A DNA stretch of 37,150 bases from JALSRD01 sp964476595 (GTDB lineage: Bacteria > Desulfobacterota > Desulfobacteria > Desulfobacterales > JALSRD01). The first letter of the stretch is position 1. Every line of letters starts with the position of its first letter. The position numbers and the translations under genes are program-made. Where the stretch lies: positions 1-37,150 of the forward strand of contig CAYZCL010000153.1 in assembly GCA_964476595.1 (NCBI GenBank), read 5' to 3'. Positions 21,240 to 30,472 of the stretch are shown one piece after another. Under the pieces are notes generated by a model. The model had not been told where the DNA came from and did no database searches. It saw nothing but the letters and a program-made list of their open reading frames with translations.

Positions 21240-23639
21240 CTAATTCACCCTGGCCAGACGAACCCCATGCTGCTTGAAGTATTCGTTCAGCTTCCGGTAC
21301 CACTCGCTGCGTTTCCCCTCGGGGAGGAAAGTGATGTATTCCCCCATGGCCCGCTGAAGGTTCATGAAGTCCGAAAGGAAATCGTAGGCCGCGTTTGCGG
21401 CGGCCTGGTCGGCCACCAAGGACTGGTTCTGGGCGTCGAGCAGTTCGATGATGGACTTGATGCCCTGCACGTAAGAGTCGGTCACCAGATTCAGGTTGCG
21501 GCGTGCGGCGTCTGCGGCATCGCGCGAAAGCCCGATGCTGGGGTACGACGCCCGCGTCCGGTTCAGCGCCGCCAGGATACGCTGCTGGATGCGTTCGGCC
21601 GTGGCCTGCCGCTCGATGGACAGCTTCTTGAGTTCTTCCCGCACACGTCCCAGGGCCCCCGATTTCCGTCCCCCCTCGAAAAGCGGGAAAGACACAAAAA
21701 CCCCCGCGCTCCAAGAGGTGTCGTCCAGCCCCGCAGGATTGGTGTCTCGCTGCCCTTCGCCACCATCGGTAAAAAGCTGGTCCACATATCCGTCCACGGA
21801 AAAAGTCGGCATCCAGAAATCGCGCTTCGAGGCCGTCAGAATACGCTTCTGGGCCTCGATGGCGGCATCGATGCGTTTGAGTTCCGGCGAAACGGACAGT
21901 CCCTCCTGTACGGCGAAATGGCTAAAAATGCGCAGGTCGCGGGTATTGTTCATGAGCTGAAAGAAAAGCCGGTCGCTGACCACCAGCAGGGGATCGCTGA
22001 GGCTGGTCTCTTCGGCTACGAAAGGCTCCAGCAGCGGCTGGTTGAGCACGCGGTTGAGGGCCTCCATGGCGTCCAGGGTGGCGGATTCGGCGCGCAGCAC
22101 GGCCTGTCGATTGTTGGCGATCTGGTTTTCCCAGCGGTAAACCTCGTCTGGGCCGGCCACACCGGTGCTCTGCCGGATGCGGGCGCGCTCCAGGTTGGCG
22201 CGTGTAAGCTTCAGGTTGTCCTTCTGGATGCGCTCGATGGTCTGGGCCCGCAGCACCTGCAGGTAGCTCTGGGCGGCCTGCTGCATGATGTCCAGGCGCA
22301 CGGTATCCCGTTCCATGATGCGGGAGGTCTGGTAGTGCTTCTCCACCGTGTAATTGGCCCAGGCGCTTTCCGAATAGATCAACTGCGACCCGCTGGCCTG
22401 CCCGCTCCAGAGGCGTTCCGGAGAGACGCCGAAACTGGCCCTGGCCGAGTCACTGTCGATGATGCGCGCCCCCGTGCCGATGTGGATCTGCGGCAAAAGC
22501 GGCGACCGGGCCTCCTTGACGCGCTGTTCCCCGGCGGCCACATTGCGGTTGGCGGCCGAAAGGTCCAGGTTGGCCTTCAGCGCTTCCCGCACGGCTATCT
22601 GCAGGTTCAAACGCCGCTGAATATTCCGAGGGGTCTCATTGATCAGCTCGGCTTCGGTCATGACGGCCAGGCCCGGGTAGATTCCAATCATACGGGCGGT
22701 CGCCATGTTGATAACCATTTTCTCTCCCGCGGGGTAGGCCACCTCCAGGGAGGACGGTCTTTCCCCCAGCAGGATATCCTGTACCGTGACGGCCACGCGG
22801 CGGGCGGTCTTTTCGAGGCTGTCGGTCGCCGTCATGGTCATCAGCACGCCCTGGTCCACCTCTTCGCGCCCCCAGTAGGAGTAGCTGGGCAGCTTGCGGG
22901 CGTTGATCCCGGAGATCAGCTTCTTGAACGCTGCGGTGTTCATCTGCCACAGGGGAGCGACCATGACGGCCTGGGTGTCTTCGGGGAGCCGCCGGAGCAC
23001 CTCGGCGGCGGATTTGCCGACCGGTATGGTATGCACCGTGATGGTGAACTCGTTGGCGATCTCGCGCCCGATCCGGCGCATTTCCGGAATACCGTCGTAA
23101 TCGCGTTTGTCCACCAGAATGGCCAGCGATTTGAAGGGTGCGATCTGCCGGAAGGCCATGACGTCTCGGTTGATGCTGCGCATGGAATCGATATAGGTCA
23201 GGTTCTTGACACCCGATGTCCCGGCCTGCCGCGGCAGCTTCTGCAATTCGGCGTCGATAATGAAGGGCGCCACCACAGGCTTGGGCAGATCCCGGCGCTT
23301 GCAGGCCTCGCTGGAGGCGATGGTCCCCATGGCCAGCACCAGGTCGACGTCGCCGGCTTTGAGCAGGCGGTCGAGATCCCTGCCGACGCCGGCCGCGGTG
23401 CCGTCTGCCACCAGGTTGCGCCGGGCCGGGAAACGCACGTCGAATTCCCCGGCGGCGATGCTGCGGATTTCCCGCTTGAAGAGCGCTTCCATGTTCGGGA
23501 AACGGCCCAGCGGACCGTCGCTGACGATGCCGATGCGCACCACCCTGCCCTGTGCCGCGCCTGCGCTGCCGTCGCCGCCGGCCACACCCAGTACCAGCAG
23601 GGCCAATGCGAAGCAAAGACCGATCATTTTGTTTTTCAT
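21240..23639 (-). CDS. ABC_sub_bind periplasmic domain fused to TolC-type outer-membrane factor
   Basis: A 799-residue exported protein with two parts. After a signal peptide (cut near residue 29) comes an ABC_sub_bind domain (about 33-335): VRIGIVSDGPLGRFPN, DLVLAMGTIASSEA, GVKNLTYIDSMRSINR and FKSLAILVDKRDYDGIPEMR match the TrpX-like binding-protein family. From about 345 it becomes an outer-membrane efflux protein (TolC/OEP) with two repeats of long helices and strands, such as NLDLSAANRNVAAGEQRVKE, DIMQQAAQSYLQVLRAQT, ERARIRQSTGVAGPDEVYRW and SYVQGIKSIIELLDAQNQSL. It follows the RND gene by 24 bases. The start at 23639 has AGGAG seven bases upstream; an ATG one codon earlier is possible. 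The binding domain would face the periplasm and could gate or sense cargo; this is inference. Confidence 0.85.
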   Translation of the reverse strand: MKNKMIGLCFALALLVLGVAGGDGSAGAAQGRVVRIGIVSDGPLGRFPNMEALFKREIRSIAAGEFDVRFPARRNLVADGTAAGVGRDLDRLLKAGDVDLVLAMGTIASSEACKRRDLPKPVVAPFIIDAELQKLPRQAGTSGVKNLTYIDSMRSINRDVMAFRQIAPFKSLAILVDKRDYDGIPEMRRIGREIANEFTITVHTIPVGKSAAEVLRRLPEDTQAVMVAPLWQMNTAAFKKLISGINARKLPSYSYWGREEVDQGVLMTMTATDSLEKTARRVAVTVQDILLGERPSSLEVAYPAGEKMVINMATARMIGIYPGLAVMTEAELINETPRNIQRRLNLQIAVREALKANLDLSAANRNVAAGEQRVKEARSPLLPQIHIGTGARIIDSDSARASFGVSPERLWSGQASGSQLIYSESAWANYTVEKHYQTSRIMERDTVRLDIMQQAAQSYLQVLRAQTIERIQKDNLKLTRANLERARIRQSTGVAGPDEVYRWENQIANNRQAVLRAESATLDAMEALNRVLNQPLLEPFVAEETSLSDPLLVVSDRLFFQLMNNTRDLRIFSHFAVQEGLSVSPELKRIDAAIEAQKRILTASKRDFWMPTFSVDGYVDQLFTDGGEGQRDTNPAGLDDTSWSAGVFVSFPLFEGGRKSGALGRVREELKKLSIERQATAERIQQRILAALNRTRASYPSIGLSRDAADAARRNLNLVTDSYVQGIKSIIELLDAQNQSLVADQAAANAAYDFLSDFMNLQRAMGEYITFLPEGKRSEWYRKLNEYFKQHGVRLARVN

Positions 23640-23663
23640 CATCTCACTCCTGTGACACATTTT

Positions 23664-26600
23664 TTAGGTTTCACCCGAAGTTCTGGCGGTGTTCTTCTCG
23701 TACTTGACCCTGAAGAAGACCGCGTACAGCGTGGGCACAAAGATCAGGGTCAGCAAGGTGGCAAACCCCAGGCCGAAAACGATGGTCACCGCCATGGCGA
23801 CGAAGAAAGCGTCGGTAAACAGCGGGATCATGCCCATCATGGTCGTCAGGGCCGCCAGCGCCACCGGTTTCAGACGCGAAGCGCCGGAATCGATGATGGC
23901 GTAAAAGGGCGGCTTGCCCTCACGGATCTCCAGGTCGATCTGGTCGATGAGCACCACGGCGTTTTTAATCAGCATGCCGGCTAGGCTCATGAGCCCCAGC
24001 AGGGCCATGAACCCGAAAGGCTGGTTGAAGATCAGCAGCCCGGCCGTCACCCCGATGAGAGAAAGCGGTACGGTCAGCCAGATGATCAGCGGCTGCCGGA
24101 AAGCATTGAACAGGAAAATGACCACCAGGATCATCATGCCGAAGTAGATAGGGATGCTGGCCGCCAGCTGTTCATTGGCATTCGCTGAGTCTTCCGCTTC
24201 GCCCGACCAGGCAATGAAATAGCCCGGCCGGCCCTTCAGCGGTATGATGTCGTCGTATTTAACAGGAATCGTACCGGCGTCGATCTCCTTAGGCGTCTTT
24301 CCCAAATAGGCCGCGTAATCCACCCCCAAGGCCTGTTCGATCTTGGGCTTGACCCGCGCAAACAGTTGCGAAGGCAGACCCGTGCGGGCATCGGCGTGTA
24401 TCTTGATCATGGAGCGGCGGTGCCAGCGGGAAACCCTCGGGTTTTCCCATGCCGTCTCCAGGCCGTTGATGACCTGCAGCACCGGTATTTCTTTGCCCGC
24501 CATGGGGCTGAATACATTGATCTCGTTGAGATTCTCCACCGTCATGCGTTCAGCCCGCGGGGCCCGCGCCACGATGGGGATCAGATTGATGCCTTCGCGG
24601 TAGATACCGGTAACGGTGCCCTCGAAATTGGACTTGATGGCCGCCGCGATCATAGGGCGCGACACGCCCAAGCGGCGGGAACGGTCCTCGGCCACGATGG
24701 GCCTCAGGACCTTTACCTTCTGCCCCCACTCTGTGCGCAGGGCCTTGGTCTGGGGGTCGGCGGCCAGGATGGCCATGGCCCTATCGGCCAGCTTGCGCAA
24801 CTCCTCCTTGTCAGGCCCGTTGATGCGCAGCTGAATCTTGCCGCCGTTACCGGGGCCGATATTGAATTTCTTGACGTTGACCGTCACGTCCGGGAACATG
24901 GTTTCCAAGTCGTTCTGTACCTTGTAGTAGAGCTTTTCGATCACCTTGTAGTCTTCAACACCCACCAGGATACTGCAGTAGCGGGCGTCGGCGTCGATGG
25001 GCACGTCATAGGTCAGCAGGAAGCGGGGATGCCCGGAGCCGATGGCCGAGGCCGTCTCGGTGACCCCCTCCAGGCTCTTGAGATACTTTTCCATAGCGGC
25101 GACACCTTTTTCGGTATCGCGGATATAGATACCGTCCCGGAACTGGCACTCCACCATGAACTGGGCGCGTGTGGAAGACGGAAAGAACTGGTTGGAAACG
25201 AACCCGAAGCCGTATAGCGCAGCCCCGAAAAGGCCGGCCACAATGGCGACGGTCACCCAGCGGAAGCGGATGGCGTTGGCCACCAGAGCGCGGTACAACT
25301 GGTAGAACTTTCCGCCATAGGGATCCCTCTGTTCCTGATCTTTGTCCCTGGCCTGCCCAGCTTTTTTCCTGCTCAGGATAAATTTCTGGGTGATCAGGGG
25401 CGTCGAGGTCACGGCCGTCACCCAGCTCAGCGACAGGGATATCAGGATAACGTAGTACAGCGAGCGGCAGAACTCACCGGTGCTGTTGTTCATGCCGCCG
25501 ATGGAGGCAAAGGCCAGTACGGCTACAGCCGTGGCGCCCAGCAGGGGGAGGGCGTTTTGTCCCACCACCTGCCTGGCGGCTTCCAGCCCGTCCATGCCCT
25601 TTTCCATACGCATCTTCATGCCGTCGACCACCACGATGGCGTTGTCCACCAGCATTCCCAGGGCGATGATCAAGGCGCCCAGGGAGATGCGCTCCAGGGT
25701 GATCTGGTAGTATTCCATGACCACGAAGGTGGCCGATATGGTGAGCAACAGAATGAAGCCGATAATCAGGCCGGATCGCAGCCCCATGAAGATCAGCAGT
25801 ACCACGACAACAATGGCGACAGCTTCCAGCAGGTTGACGATGAACCCGTTGATAGCCTTGATGACGCTGTCAGACTGCATGGATATGATTCTCAGGTCCA
25901 TGCCGATGGGGATCTGTGCCTGCAGTTCGTTGATGCGCTTCTTGACGGCCTCGCCCATGGTGACTGCGTTGCCGCCTTTCACCGTGGAAATGGCGATGCC
26001 GATGGCCGGCTGGCCGTCCACGCGCAGAATGTCCGCGGGCGGGTCCTGGTAGCCGCGCCGTATGGTGGCCACGTCTTTGAGGTAGATCAGCTTGCCGCCT
26101 TTGCTGGCGATGAACAGGTTCCCGAACTCTTTCTCGGATTGGAACTCGCCGGTGGGGTTGATGGCGATGTACTGGGGATGCATTTTGATGTGCCCCGAAT
26201 CGGCCGGCAGGTTCTTGGCCTTGAGGGCGTCGAAAATTTCCTGGCGCGTGATCTTGAGGGCCGTCATGCGCGAACGCGACATCTCCACGTAGATGGCTTC
26301 GTTCTGCACGCCGAAGAGCGTTACCTTCTTGGCATCCTGGACCACCAGCAGCTCGCGTTTGAGCAGTTCGGCGACATTCTTCAGTTCGGCAAAAGAAAAC
26401 CCCTTGCCGGTGAGCGCGAAATACACGCCGTAAACATCCCCGAAATTGTCGTTGACCGTCACCGGTCCGGCGCCCGGCGGGAGCTGCGGCTTGTAGTCAC
26501 TAATCCGGCGCCGCAGCTCGTCCCACACCTGCGGCAGGGCGTTGATATCGTACTGGTCCTTGATCTCGACCTTAACAATGGAAAGTCCCCGCCAGGAATA

Positions 26601-26846
26601 GGACTCCACGCGCTTAAGCTGCCCCATCTCCTGGGCGGCCTTTTCGATCTTCTCGGTGACCTCCTGCTCCACCTCGTCGGGGGAGGCCCCGGGGTACGGC
26701 GTGATGACCACGGCCGTCTTGATGGCGAATTCCGGGTCCTCCAGCCTCGGCAAGGACTGATAAGAGAAATAACCAAGGACCAGGAGAACCACGGTCATGG
26801 TCCAGGTGATGACGCTTTTCTTAATGGACAGTTCGGCGATGTTCAT
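23664..26846 (-). CDS. RND efflux transporter permease (AcrB-type family)
   Basis: Proton-driven inner-membrane pump of a tripartite efflux complex. The 1,060-residue product has the full RND plan: TM1 near 12-28, a periplasmic pore/docking domain (35-335), TM2-6, a second periplasmic domain (565-870) and TM8-12. The proton-relay helix reads LGMLVDNAIVVVDG with Asp401 and Asn402, whereas AcrB has two Asp here; the Lys of TM10 is kept in MLIKNAVVLIDQID. A single-Asp relay is common in the uncharacterised MMPL/HAE-like branches, so the substrate is not predictable; it could be hydrophobic compounds or lipids rather than classical antibiotics. It starts six bases after the membrane-fusion gene stop. 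It is flanked by its own membrane-fusion protein and outer-membrane factor, so a complete pump is encoded. Confidence 0.95.
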   Translation of the reverse strand: MNIAELSIKKSVITWTMTVVLLVLGYFSYQSLPRLEDPEFAIKTAVVITPYPGASPDEVEQEVTEKIEKAAQEMGQLKRVESYSWRGLSIVKVEIKDQYDINALPQVWDELRRRISDYKPQLPPGAGPVTVNDNFGDVYGVYFALTGKGFSFAELKNVAELLKRELLVVQDAKKVTLFGVQNEAIYVEMSRSRMTALKITRQEIFDALKAKNLPADSGHIKMHPQYIAINPTGEFQSEKEFGNLFIASKGGKLIYLKDVATIRRGYQDPPADILRVDGQPAIGIAISTVKGGNAVTMGEAVKKRINELQAQIPIGMDLRIISMQSDSVIKAINGFIVNLLEAVAIVVVVLLIFMGLRSGLIIGFILLLTISATFVVMEYYQITLERISLGALIIALGMLVDNAIVVVDGMKMRMEKGMDGLEAARQVVGQNALPLLGATAVAVLAFASIGGMNNSTGEFCRSLYYVILISLSLSWVTAVTSTPLITQKFILSRKKAGQARDKDQEQRDPYGGKFYQLYRALVANAIRFRWVTVAIVAGLFGAALYGFGFVSNQFFPSSTRAQFMVECQFRDGIYIRDTEKGVAAMEKYLKSLEGVTETASAIGSGHPRFLLTYDVPIDADARYCSILVGVEDYKVIEKLYYKVQNDLETMFPDVTVNVKKFNIGPGNGGKIQLRINGPDKEELRKLADRAMAILAADPQTKALRTEWGQKVKVLRPIVAEDRSRRLGVSRPMIAAAIKSNFEGTVTGIYREGINLIPIVARAPRAERMTVENLNEINVFSPMAGKEIPVLQVINGLETAWENPRVSRWHRRSMIKIHADARTGLPSQLFARVKPKIEQALGVDYAAYLGKTPKEIDAGTIPVKYDDIIPLKGRPGYFIAWSGEAEDSANANEQLAASIPIYFGMMILVVIFLFNAFRQPLIIWLTVPLSLIGVTAGLLIFNQPFGFMALLGLMSLAGMLIKNAVVLIDQIDLEIREGKPPFYAIIDSGASRLKPVALAALTTMMGMIPLFTDAFFVAMAVTIVFGLGFATLLTLIFVPTLYAVFFRVKYEKNTARTSGET

Positions 26847-26852
26847 AAGCGT

Positions 26853-27980
26853 CTATCCCTTCTTCTGTGCTTTCCAGGGCCTCACTTTCATGCCGTCCCG
26901 CAACTGGGTAACACCGGCCGTCACGATGGTCTCGCCCCCCTTGAGGCCTTCGGTGACCACGATGTCCTCCGAGCCGGTGAGCGCACCGACCTTGACCGGA
27001 GTCTTGTGAACCGTCATACTTTTCGGATCCAGCACCCAGACATAGCTCTTGCCGTCGGCATCGTTCAAAACGGCAATGGCCGGGATCCGGATGCCGGTGG
27101 CCGCTTTTGCCCCTCCGGCCAGCTCCGCCAGCACGGTGCATGTCATGCCGGGCAGGATGTTGGCCTCCTTGGGCTGCGGCATGGTCAACACGACCTGGTA
27201 GGTCTGGGTAGCGGGATCGGCCCTGGTGGAGAATTCCTTGACCTTGAGGGGGTACTTCTTGCCGGGTGCCGCCTGGAATTCCGCCCAGGCCTTCGTCGCC
27301 GCCTGGTTTTCTTTCAGTTCGGCGATGATCAACTCGGGCACGTCCACCAGGATTTCGATCTGGTTGATGTCGTGCAGGTAGACGATGGGCTGCTTGGCCT
27401 GTACCTTCTGGAAGTTTTCCACGAAACGCTTGGCGATCACCCCGTCGAAGGGCGCCCTGAGATAGGTGTCCTTGAGCGCGTTGCGCGCATCCTCGAGCTG
27501 GGCGCGGGCCACGTCGCGGGCCGCCCGGTAGCGGTCGAAATCGGCCTTGGACACCTGCTTTTTGGCGTACAGCTCCCGGTAGCGCTTGTACTGGTTCTCG
27601 GCTTCCACCGCGCGGGCCTTGGCCTCCTGGACAGCGAGTTCAAAATCCCGCGGTTCGATGCGGGCGATGAGCTGCCCCTTTTTGACCTCCTGCCCCTCGT
27701 CCACGGGCAGTTCCACCAGCGGCCCGGAGACCTTGAAAGACAACTCCGAACGCCGGCTGCCGCGCACCACGCCGGCGAACTTGTGGATCCCCGGCCCGAT
27801 ACCGGCCTTGATGACCATGGTTTTCACCGGGCGCACGATTACTTCCTTTACCGGTTCTTCCTTCTTACCGCAGGCCGCGAGGGCCAGCAGCACCACGGCC
27901 GCTACCAGCAGCACTGCCGCCGACCTCAATCCACCGGGCAGGGCAAGCGGACTCCGCATTCGTTTTGTTTCTGTGATCAT
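26853..27980 (-). CDS. Efflux RND transporter periplasmic adaptor (membrane-fusion lipoprotein)
   Basis: Links the RND pump to the outer-membrane channel. The 375-residue product has a lipoprotein signal with lipobox LALAAC (Cys37). It then shows the usual order: first beta/lipoyl half (FAGVVRGSRRSELSFKVSG, VDEGQEVKKGQLIARIEPRD near 85-115), a coiled-coil hairpin (ELAVQEAKARAVEAENQYKR through about residue 170), second lipoyl half (DTYLRAPFDGVIAKRFVENF), beta-barrel and C-terminal membrane-proximal domain ending DGMKVRPWK. The ATG at 27980 has AAGGA seven bases upstream; earlier in-frame codons are outside the family. It is the first gene of the operon that continues through the pump, TolC fusion, channel and transglycosylase. 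A palindrome 33 bases upstream may be its operator. Confidence 0.93.
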   Translation of the reverse strand: MITETKRMRSPLALPGGLRSAAVLLVAAVVLLALAACGKKEEPVKEVIVRPVKTMVIKAGIGPGIHKFAGVVRGSRRSELSFKVSGPLVELPVDEGQEVKKGQLIARIEPRDFELAVQEAKARAVEAENQYKRYRELYAKKQVSKADFDRYRAARDVARAQLEDARNALKDTYLRAPFDGVIAKRFVENFQKVQAKQPIVYLHDINQIEILVDVPELIIAELKENQAATKAWAEFQAAPGKKYPLKVKEFSTRADPATQTYQVVLTMPQPKEANILPGMTCTVLAELAGGAKAATGIRIPAIAVLNDADGKSYVWVLDPKSMTVHKTPVKVGALTGSEDIVVTEGLKGGETIVTAGVTQLRDGMKVRPWKAQKKG

Positions 27981-28012
27981 GTCACCGTCCTTGTACTTTG
28001 GATATTGGGGGT

Positions 28013-28027
28013 GTTGTTGTAAACAAC
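28013..28027. promoter_or_regulatory. Candidate operator of the efflux operon
   Basis: A perfect 15-base inverted repeat GTTGTT-GTA-AACAAC, 33 bases upstream of the membrane-fusion gene start and within the likely 5' leader. Size and symmetry suit a TetR- or MarR-type repressor, but no regulator gene lies nearby. Confidence 0.35.
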
Positions 28028-28087
28028 GGAAATTCGCGGGTAGAGAGGGTTCTGGGTAAAATGAGGTGCCGCGATCGTCGGGTTTTG

Positions 28088-28116
28088 TATGTACCACAGG
28101 CGCCGGCACGAGGCAA
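28088..28116 (-). promoter_or_regulatory. Candidate promoter of the efflux operon
   Basis: Minus-strand TTGCCT (28111-28116), 17-base spacer, TACATA (28088-28093). Both boxes are only moderate matches (four and three of six). Transcription would start about 100 bases before the membrane-fusion gene and include the GTTGTT palindrome in the leader. Confidence 0.3.
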
Positions 28117-28172
28117 GGGGCATTCGGGCCCACGGAGAGGGGGTAAGGGGGGACACATGAGAATCGAAACGC

Positions 28173-28901
28173 TTATTCCCGCCCGCCCGTCAGCAGGGGC
28201 GCCAGTTCCCGCAAATCCCCGATGGTGGCCACCGAACCGTTTCCTTCCGGCCAGTTGCGGCGTACGCGGCGGTGCTTGAGCCACACGGGCAACAGGCCCG
28301 CCTCGCTCGCACCGCACACGTCGTTGCGCCAATCGTCGCCGACGTAGACGGCCCGCTCGGGCGGCAGTCGCATGGCTTTCAGCGCGGCCATAAAAGCCCT
28401 CGCGTCCGGCTTGGGGGGCACATCGCCCTCCCCGGCCACTACGATGACCTCGAAGAAGCGTTCGATACCGGGAAACAGGGAGATGCGGTGGCTGCCGCCG
28501 CCCCTCTCACCCTGGGTATTGGTGACCAGGCCCAGCCGGTAAACGCGCGACAGCTCCGCCAGCACCCCGGCGGTTTCCGGAAACAGCCGCGTATTGGCTT
28601 TCACCGTCTGCCAGTAGGATCGCTCCCAGGCCGCAAGACGGGCATCGTCGGCCGACAGTCCGAACGCCTCGTAAACCGCCCGCCAGATGTCCGGGCGCGA
28701 TAGTCGCGAGCAGGCGTGGAAGGCTTTGCGGATTTCACGGTAGCGGGCCACAAAGGTCTCCCACTGCAGACCGCCCCGGCGGTGCCGCATGTCACCGAAG
28801 AGCGCTTCCTTGGCTGCTTTTTCGGCCGTCCGGAACCCGTCGGCCGAGTCTACCAAGGTCTGACCGAAATCGAACAGGACGGCCTCGATGTCTCCCGTCA
28901 T
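28173..28901 (-). CDS. HAD-superfamily hydrolase
   Basis: A 242-residue cytoplasmic HAD-fold hydrolase, probably a phosphatase of small phosphorylated metabolites. Motif I is LFDFGQTLVDS with nucleophile Asp11, but the usual second Asp (DxD) is Gly13, as in FDFGNTL-type relatives. Motif II is LVTNTQGE (about 125-132), motif III includes KPDARAF, and motif IV is VGDDWRNDVCGASEAG, with both Asp residues for magnesium. A helical cap lies between motifs I and II (about 20-105). The missing second Asp, the general acid in phosphatases, makes the exact chemistry uncertain. The ATG at 28901 has GGAG six bases upstream and starts 10 bases after the decayed aminotransferase ends, so the two were once an operon. 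Confidence 0.82.
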   Translation of the reverse strand: MTGDIEAVLFDFGQTLVDSADGFRTAEKAAKEALFGDMRHRRGGLQWETFVARYREIRKAFHACSRLSRPDIWRAVYEAFGLSADDARLAAWERSYWQTVKANTRLFPETAGVLAELSRVYRLGLVTNTQGERGGGSHRISLFPGIERFFEVIVVAGEGDVPPKPDARAFMAALKAMRLPPERAVYVGDDWRNDVCGASEAGLLPVWLKHRRVRRNWPEGNGSVATIGDLRELAPLLTGGRE

Positions 28902-28911
28902 GTCTCTCTCC

Positions 28912-30191
28912 TCAAGGATATCCCTCTCCCCTCTCGATCTCGCCGATGGCCTCGTCGAGGATGTCGAGGGCCTGTTCCATTTCCTGCTGTGTGATCACCA
29001 GGGCCGGCCGCAGGGTGATGCGGTTGCCCTCCAGGGTCTTAAAGGCCAGCCCTTTTTCCATGCACCGGTACATCACCATGGCGGCCTCTTCACAGGCCCG
29101 CTCCCGGATGGTGGGATCTTTCACCAGCTCGAGGCCCAAGTGAAGCCCGATACCGGTCACGTTGCCGATTATTGCGTGCCGTGCCTTCATCTCCTCGAGC
29201 CGCGAAAGCGCGTATTCTCCCAACCGGGCCGCATGTTCGGGCAGCCGGTGCGCTTCGAGGTACCGGATTTCCGCAAGCGCGGCCGCGGCGCAGAGGGCGT
29301 TTTTCTCGTGGGTGTAGTGTCCCACGGACAGTTGGGGGCAAACGTCCAGCTCGGGACGCGCCACGATGCCGGCGAAGGGCAGCAGGCCCCCGCCCAGGGA
29401 TTTTCCCAGCACCAGGATGTCGGGCGTTACGCTGTGCTGACAGGCGAACATCTTCCCGGTGCGGCCAAAGCCCTCGATGATTTCATCGAATACGAGCAGC
29501 GCGCCGTAGCGTCGGCACAGGTCCCTCGCGCCCTGCCAGTAGCCGCGGCCCGGAACGATCGGGGCGGCGGACACGGGCTCGGCCACCAGGCAGGCAATGC
29601 CGGGTTCCTTGAGAAAGGCCAACTCCAGCTGCCGCAGGCACTCGGCATCCACATCCGCTTCTCGAGAAAAGCCCCATGGATTTAAGAGATGGTCTTGTAG
29701 CGGCCCGTCACCTGCCGCGCCAGGGCGATGGCCATCTCGACGGCCTCCGAACCGCCCGGACAGAAGAGGCTCTTCTCCAGGCCGGCGGGCGTGATGCGCG
29801 CCAGTGTCTCGGCCAGGCGCACGGCCGGTTCGTTGGTGTAGCGGCGGGGGCAGAAAGTCAGCCCCGCGTCCAGCTGCTCCCGGACCGCCCGCACCACCTC
29901 CGGGTTGTTGAACCCGGCGTTGTGGACGCCGTTGCCATGCATGTCGATGTAGCGCCGCCCCCGCAGATCTTCGAGGTAGATCCCCCGGGCCCGGGACAGC
30001 ACGTCGAGCACCGGGGTGGACAGGTTCTGCCGCAGGAAGAAGCGCCGGTCGCGTTCGTGGATTTCACGGGCCTCGGGCGACAGGTTGCGCCGCCAGTAGC
30101 TTTGACACAGCGCGCCGGTGTTGACGTCGCCCTGTTCCTCCCCGGCGCCGGCAGCGGCGCTGTCATGCCCGCCGTCGCATCCCCCCGCCAT
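28912..30191 (-). pseudogene. Class-III PLP aminotransferase, broken by internal deletion and frame change
   Basis: The first part (30191 to 29682) encodes a normal N-terminal half through CPGGSEAVEMAIALARQVTG and ends RYKTIS followed directly by TAA. The second part, in another frame (down to 28912), resumes with LELAFLKEPGIACLVAEPVS and keeps LLVFDEIIEGFGRTGKMF, the PLP lysine in ILVLGKSLGGGLLPF, and the C-terminal domain. Compared with the intact paralogue across the divergent gap, about 41 residues around the WDAFHGASLDA active-site segment and its cysteine cluster are missing and the frame has changed, implying loss of a length not divisible by three. It cannot make a working enzyme unless the reads are wrong. 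The start is taken at ATG 30191 (AGGGGG nine bases upstream); an upstream ATG at 30290 keeps the frame open. Confidence 0.85.
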
Positions 30192-30472
30192 TGGACCCAA
30201 CCCCCTGGTGTTTGCAAAATTGTTCTTGATCAACAGCCCCCGCCGGTTTAAAGCCTTTGCCAGAACGGCCGCGTTCCGGGCTTTTCCCATGATCCGGGCC
30301 GGGTTGTCAATGCCGGGCAGGCACCCGATGCGATTCCCCGCTGTCCCGGTTGGGAAATGCGGTGACGCTGAAGCCGGCGGGACGCAGAAACTTCGGCCTG
30401 CCGGGAATGTTTCGTGCTTCCGGCAACACGGCCGGCCAACTCTGTCTTCAGCACATCCAGGACGGCGACGCC

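Noticed and set aside
21234..23984. A 916-codon plus-strand frame opposite the TolC fusion
   Set aside because: Antisense shadow; no ribosome site or recognisable domain, and it spans the boundary between two real genes.
25557..28022. An 821-codon plus-strand frame opposite the RND and membrane-fusion genes
   Set aside because: Antisense shadow of two well-supported genes; its sequence is low-complexity with many His, Gly and Asp.
28173..28901. Phosphonoacetaldehyde hydrolase (PhnX) beside an aminotransferase
   Set aside because: Considered because of the neighbouring aminotransferases, but motif I is DFGQTL, not the DWAGT of PhnX, and the cap lysine pattern is not evident.
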